Source: Apricaphanius iberus
Taxonomy: Eukaryota > Chordata > Actinopteri > Cyprinodontiformes > Aphaniidae
Direction of reading: 5' to 3'
Assembly (NCBI GenBank): GCA_028564705.1
Contig: JAPXFQ010002676.1
Span: 62,001-126,000, forward strand
Length of the DNA: 64,000 bases
Each line of letters starts with the position of its first letter. Positions within the stretch are counted from its first letter, which is position 1. A program made the position numbers and the translations under genes. Below the pieces are notes generated by a model. That model worked only from the letters and a program-made list of their open reading frames with translations, was not told the origin of the DNA and searched no databases. Below, piece by piece: positions 58,851 through 64,000 of this stretch.

Positions 58851-60330
58851 TGTTGAGTCACACACACAGCCATCAGGTGGCGCTAACCCACTCTCTTCCA
58901 CCAGAAGAATATATCAAGCAGAGCCTACAAATAGAGGTGCTCAACCAGCCGTTCGCCCTTCTCACGCAAGCTACCGGCCGGGCTTGCAACAAGGAGATGC
59001 TCATCAACTACCATCCTTCGTGGAAGGAGGAAGGTTGATAAACAAAAGCCTGAACCAGCAAAAGCCGCATTCGTTCGCTGCCACAGAGCCGACAAGAATT
59101 GCCATGCTGGAAACTGCCAAAAGATACTGTTTAGTCAAAGAAAGTTGGTGTTGAGTGCTGCTTAGCAAATTGGAGGACAAGCTAACTGCATCCCCACTAC
59201 GCTACGTAGCTAAGCCAGAGAGGGATCCAAACCGTCTGGTTCTACTGGCCTGATAACTACCTTAGCAAACCTTGGATAGCCTGCTGGTTAACGTTGCCTG
59301 ATTCCCCCTTCCCCTTTGACCACTGAGAAAATTGGAAACTTTGAATGTTCATGAGGTCTGTTTGGGCAGAGGTGAGTTAGTTAGGATAATTAATTTTAAA
59401 CTTTTCAAGTTTCATCTGTATCTGTTTGGGTATTACTGGCCTCCCAGTCTGAAGTTTTAATCATGTTTTTTTAAAGACTTTCCATACAAAGAGTAATTTT
59501 AAATCCTGCTATTTGACCGACTCAATCCAACAAGAGCTTCATTTTCTTTGTTTAATGTTTAATAAACATGGTAGGACTGGTCCAAACAGCATCCTGTGGC
59601 TGCCGCTAGCCCCATGCAAGGGCAAAACCACATGTTTGGCCCAGATCTGCATTCAATCCATAAGCCATCAAAGTTATTCAAATATAGATCTGTTCAGAGA
59701 AAATTAAAAACAGAAACTAATCTTATTAGCCATGTTTGAGACTACTTTTTGTATCAAACTACTGGCATTAGATTGTTTACTGCCGTATTCAATCCAAATA
59801 GAAGTAATTTTCTGAAAGGTCAATCACTTCTTATCCAGATAACTATTAACAAACATTTCTTGATCCAAAGAATGTTATAATTTTCCTTACATTGTTTTAT
59901 TGGTTTACACATAAATTAATGGTGCTAAATTAGTTAAAACTAATTACAATTGGTAAACTATTTTAGCTTTCTTTCCAGCATCTGCAAACCAAGCCCTGGG
60001 TTCGTAAAGCATCAAGATTCCTCCAAAGCATAAATCAGAAATCATTATTTCTATTTTTTCTTTCTTTTATTTTTAGTTATTCATTTAGTTTGATCAATAG
60101 TGTGTTAGTTATTAGTTTGAGTGATTAAATGCTTCTTTTTCTGCCTTTGTAAATAAACGTTTGTATTCTGGAAGTCACTGTTGTCCTTTTGATTCAACAA
60201 ACAAACGTATAGCAAGGTTTCATGATCAATAGATGGTAAAGAATTCACTCCTTCAGATTATGAGACTGATATAAATATTTGGCTACGAAATAGTTCCTGG
60301 AAACAGGTGGTTCCCCAAATATTAATAATG
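58850..60330 (+). other. Possible retroelement-derived sequence, unassigned
   Basis: The first 400 bases are GC-richer than the flanks and rich in short direct AAGCC/GCTA motifs. The end carries GTAAATAAACGTTTGTATTC (near 60149) and GTCACTGTTGTCC, like the R-U5 part of an LTR. No coding domain or second LTR was recognised. Confidence 0.25.
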
Positions 60331-61590
60331 TGTCATAAATTATTTATCTCATTGACTGCCATAAGCAGTCCCTTCACAATTAATAGCCAAATAGCTGCAT
60401 TCTACCTTAAATCCGCAACAACAGTCATGGAAGAAGAGAAGGTTTTCAAGGTGATTAATGCAGGTTTCGTTTTGCAGCAGCTTTAAGACTTTATGGAACG
60501 CTTTAGGTAAGACTCAGGTAGGTGTTTTGAAAACACAGAGAGGCTGAGGCAGGTATTTTGGAAACTTGAGCAAGAATCACGAAAACAAGTTTGATTAACA
60601 CTGCTGTAGTTGACAAACAGGTGCTAAGTGATCTTCTCCCATGTCTTTTAAACTGCAGGCTTATGAACAGAATGGAATTGGTGAGTCTGAGGCTCAGTGG
60701 GCCAACCTCTCAAGAAGAAAACAACAGCATAGATGGAAGAGAGGAGAGAAACATCACACTAAAACATCAAAAATATGACAAAGGTTAAAATTATTTTACT
60801 TTTTTTTTGTTTCTATTTTCATGTAGCTGCGACTAGGTACACAGCATATAGGTGTACTTTGATTTAAAAAAAAAATCTATTTATTGTCTCACATTTTGTG
60901 TTTACAGAACTAGTCATTACTTCAGCTAGGACAATTCAGACCAATACGCTCTCTATATCCTCCTTACGATGAAAAAGCTGTGTTGATTTTGCTCTGGGAT
61001 TATCTCACTGAAAATTGAGAGGAAATCCTTGGGATAATATCATACTGTCAGGATATCATTAGAGGTCTAAAGAAAATTCACAGAGTGATGGAAAACACCA
61101 AGAGGCTGGGAAGGAGTCATTCAGCAGTTGTTGCTACTGATGCTTGCAGAGCTACTGACATCAGGATAATTTTGTAATTTCCATCCATCTGTCCGTGAGA
61201 AACAGTTGGATGCACTGTTGAGAAAGTAATATGTTACATATAGGGTTGGTCCTTATAGACTAATCATAAATCACACCAAATCTATGTGTGTGTGTATGTG
61301 TGCTTCATTGACATTCCATATTTCTGTGGGTTGACGGGAACTTTTTTGCAAAATATGCCTCCGAGGCAGACAGGGCAAAGGTCAGTGAAACAGGGGCATA
61401 CCGACGTAATTTGACCATGAGAACTTTCTCATGTGTGCTACAGTGTGCACTGGCCTGTTTGTGTTGCTGAACCAACTTTTGATGAGCGTGTAGATTAGAA
61501 GCTTGTGTGTGGGCTGTGCCTGTGTGTGTCATGTTTAATCCAAAGATAATAAGGGGTATAGATGATCCTTCTTAAGTTTTAGCCTTGATG
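60331..61590. other. Non-coding
   Basis: No gene recognised. A short TG patch lies at about 61284-61303. Confidence 0.4.
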
Positions 61591-61604
61591 ACAGCAAAGC
61601 TTTC

Positions 61605-61835
61605 ACCGTTAAAGTGCTCCGTCCCCCTTTTTTCCAACTGTCCACTCTACCTCCTCTTGCCGACCTACTTTTTCTTCTTTCCTCATCCTCTACTGTCTTC
61701 TGCTTGTCCATCTTACCATTATATCTATCTACGCCTTTTCCTCGACCTCGGCCCATTTACGTACAACCTCCTCCAACATTGTACTCATCTAATTTTGCTG
61801 TCACCCTCCCTCTTTCCTCCTCCTTTTCGCTTTTA
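61605..61835. repeat. Pyrimidine-rich tract
   Basis: C/T-rich on the + strand. Leu/Ser/Pro-rich frames here are compositional. Confidence 0.5.
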
Positions 61836-64000
61836 GCTGCACGCTTTTCAAGACCTATGTATGTGCTGACAGCTCCAATGAGGTGGTCTGCTGACTGACA
61901 TTTCAAAAATGTACTAATGCTATTACTACCACTCCTATGTGGACAAACACACACACAAAACCAAATTCCAACAACAAGAAACATGTATTTAGAGTTTCAA
62001 CACTTAACACCTGAGAGTACTAAAAGGCTCACTAAGTATAGAGAGTGGTTAGATGCTGTCAGAGAAGCATAGTGCCTGATCTACTGTGTTGAAACAAAAA
62101 TACACAAAAAATGAAAAAAAAAAACAAAAACACAGAAACGTTTCTACCTACCGAACTTTAGTAGTCTGCTGTTAAATTATGAATAAATTATTTTCTGTGA
62201 CTCAGTATAACCGAGAAAATTATTATGCTTGGTAAACTTAGTTTAACTAATCTTTTTCTCCCAATGTTTCTATTATTTGTTCACATAGCAGTTATCCAGA
62301 TTTTTTTACACAACGATTGCTGTCCTACGGCCCGCTGGCTACCCACTTCCACCATCCTTGACAAGTCTGAAGTCCAGAAAAAGGCAAAATCCACTGTGGT
62401 AAAACTATTGTCCGTACTGTGTGGCCCATTGTCCACTCATCACTTGCAGTCATCATGACTCTGAGTGCTTGTTATGGTTAGCCTTTGATTGATCCCTTAT
62501 TTGATCCAATAGGAAACGGTTTATCCCTTCTGCTGTGGCCCATCTAGATAGATGGAGAGTTATTTGCCATTTGTAGTTTAGAAATAAAACTACATTGGAA
62601 TGTAAATTGCAAGAAGCTCATGGTACATTATCAACCTAGACAAACATAACCAGGCAACCACAAAAAAAAAACCATAAACAACACAGACAACACAGATAGA
62701 TTGCGATCACGTTGCGATCTTCAATCAATAGATGGTGGGTGAAATGTCTGTCAGATCATTGTGTCGCTTCAATTAAACAGCCAATTGATTACTGCAAACC
62801 CAGATATCGAACATAAAAGGGTGGGCTTTATCGATGCCATTGTAAATGCTGAGAGAAAATTACCTTGTCAAAATTCAGACGTAAGATGATTATGTAAAAT
62901 GTGCACCAGTAACGCACCCTTTCAACAACAGGCCATAATACAACAACAAAAAGCAACATAGAGGAAGCTGCCGAGGTTTGTTTGAGAAGAGGCGGTAATG
63001 ATTATAACGATTTTTTTATATCAGCGACGTACACTGAAGAGTAATGTATTCACCCCAAAGAGGGCGCATTCAGCCTACTTTTAGTATGTTTTGACCTTCT
63101 GTTACAAACATATGTGCAAGATACTTAGTTTTTTGTTTCTCGGCTGTCAAATTTGGTTTGGATTAAGAGAATCATTCAGACTTCAGACCTGTACTGAGTT
63201 TTAGGTCTCCACTTCATTTTAAAGTCGCTTTTAGTGCATGCATTCCTAATAAATTGGCAGACACAAGATGTCATATTTCCAGTGTATAAAAAAATCCTAT
63301 TACTTGGTAAACATAGCACTCAGACATATTATCACTCGGCTGGGAGAAATGTCAGAGTGCTTTCTTTCCAAAGAGACCCTAGCCATGTCTCTAACAGATA
63401 TGGTTCAAAAACACCTTAATTTGGATATGGTCTTTTAAAAGATTTTGTCTGAAAATTACAGGAATTGTTTTTTAATGTAAGTAAAGGCATAATACATATA
63501 CACATAATTATGGTTCCACATAATACACATATGACATATTAAACTGATTTATGGACCACTGTATCATGCAAAAATATTCTTTTCTGTATTTAATCATTTT
63601 ATAACAATAGCCTTAATTGCATTCTGTTGTTATTTTTATGCGATTGAACAAAACAGCAGAATGCATAATTAATAAAAGTTGGGACGATTTTTATTTAAAA
63701 ATATAATGAAAAGTGTCTGATAGATGTGTATTTAGCTCCCCCAACATCATAAAGATCTAGGCACACAGAAGTCAAGTCAGGGGTGCGTCTGTAGAGAATT
63801 TAAAGCAAAATTGGTTTGGAAAAAAAACTTTATCCCAAGCTTTGACACTCTCTGGTACCATTTTTGAATTAATCTTGTTAAAATAAAAGACAAATCTTAT
63901 TTTACGTTGCTTATCTTTTATCAGGAAAATGGTTTGGATCAAATATAAAATTAAATCTTATATCAAGTTGAGATGCAAATGCTCTCCATCCCATCTGAAA
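61836..64000. other. Non-coding, AT-rich
   Basis: No exon, RNA gene or repeat recognised up to the window end. Confidence 0.45.

Noticed and set aside
1..64000. CRISPR arrays, operons, bacterial promoters, phage or plasmid features
   Set aside because: The window is vertebrate DNA with introns and LINE/SINE repeats; the tandem repeats seen are minisatellites without spacers.

Overview
This is a eukaryotic window, almost certainly from a ray-finned (teleost) fish. The evidence is the set of interspersed repeats: L2-type LINEs with AATTGCCTTGCC-like and (ATTCT)n 3' ends, an R4/Rex6-like LINE with a restriction-like endonuclease, a chromodomain Ty3/gypsy element, a tRNA-derived SINE with a (GATG)n tail, Tc1-like and hAT/PIF-like DNA transposon pieces, and long (TA)n and (TG)n arrays. 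The background is AT-rich and nearly gene-free. No complete protein-coding gene, rRNA, tRNA gene, CRISPR array or operon is visible.

Layout. 0.5-2.4 kb: the last three coding exons and 3' UTR of a single-pass membrane protein (+ strand), with an L2 fragment in its last intron. 2.4-9.6 kb: non-coding DNA with a Tc1-like N-terminal scrap, a pyrimidine-rich tract and a SINE with a perfect 12-bp target duplication. 9.7-12.4 kb: a cluster of three non-autonomous DNA transposons, the first interrupted by a SINE. 15.5-19.4 kb: microsatellites, a decayed gypsy chromovirus (- strand) and a LINE fragment joined to it. 21.0-24.1 kb: an L2-type LINE remnant, then an internally deleted R4-type LINE with (TA)n on both sides. 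26.5-29.1 kb: a 2.6-kb hAT-type element with a perfect 8-bp target duplication and a tRNA-like SINE head inside it. 30.7-33.1 kb: an L2 LINE remnant with a secondary insertion in its 3' UTR. 34.9-37.3 kb: a GC-rich, T-depleted island ending in a canonical histone-mRNA-type 3' stem-loop, next to a truncated MADF-domain (PIF/Harbinger-type) remnant. 38.5-50.3 kb: minisatellite, SINE tail, Tc1-like C-terminal remnant and several MITEs. 52.5-57.1 kb: LTR pieces, including a solo LTR with a 5-bp target duplication and an inverted second copy, and a retroelement 3' end with a 30-bp coding minisatellite. 57-64 kb: non-coding DNA with no assigned gene.

The only likely host gene is the membrane protein at the left edge; nearly everything else recognised is transposon-derived. 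The most notable points are the histone-type stem-loop at the end of the T-depleted island, the R4-type LINE whose reading frame ends at the first bases of a (TA)n array, and the inverted LTR pair. Family names come from recognising protein motifs and repeat ends by eye; no database search was run.
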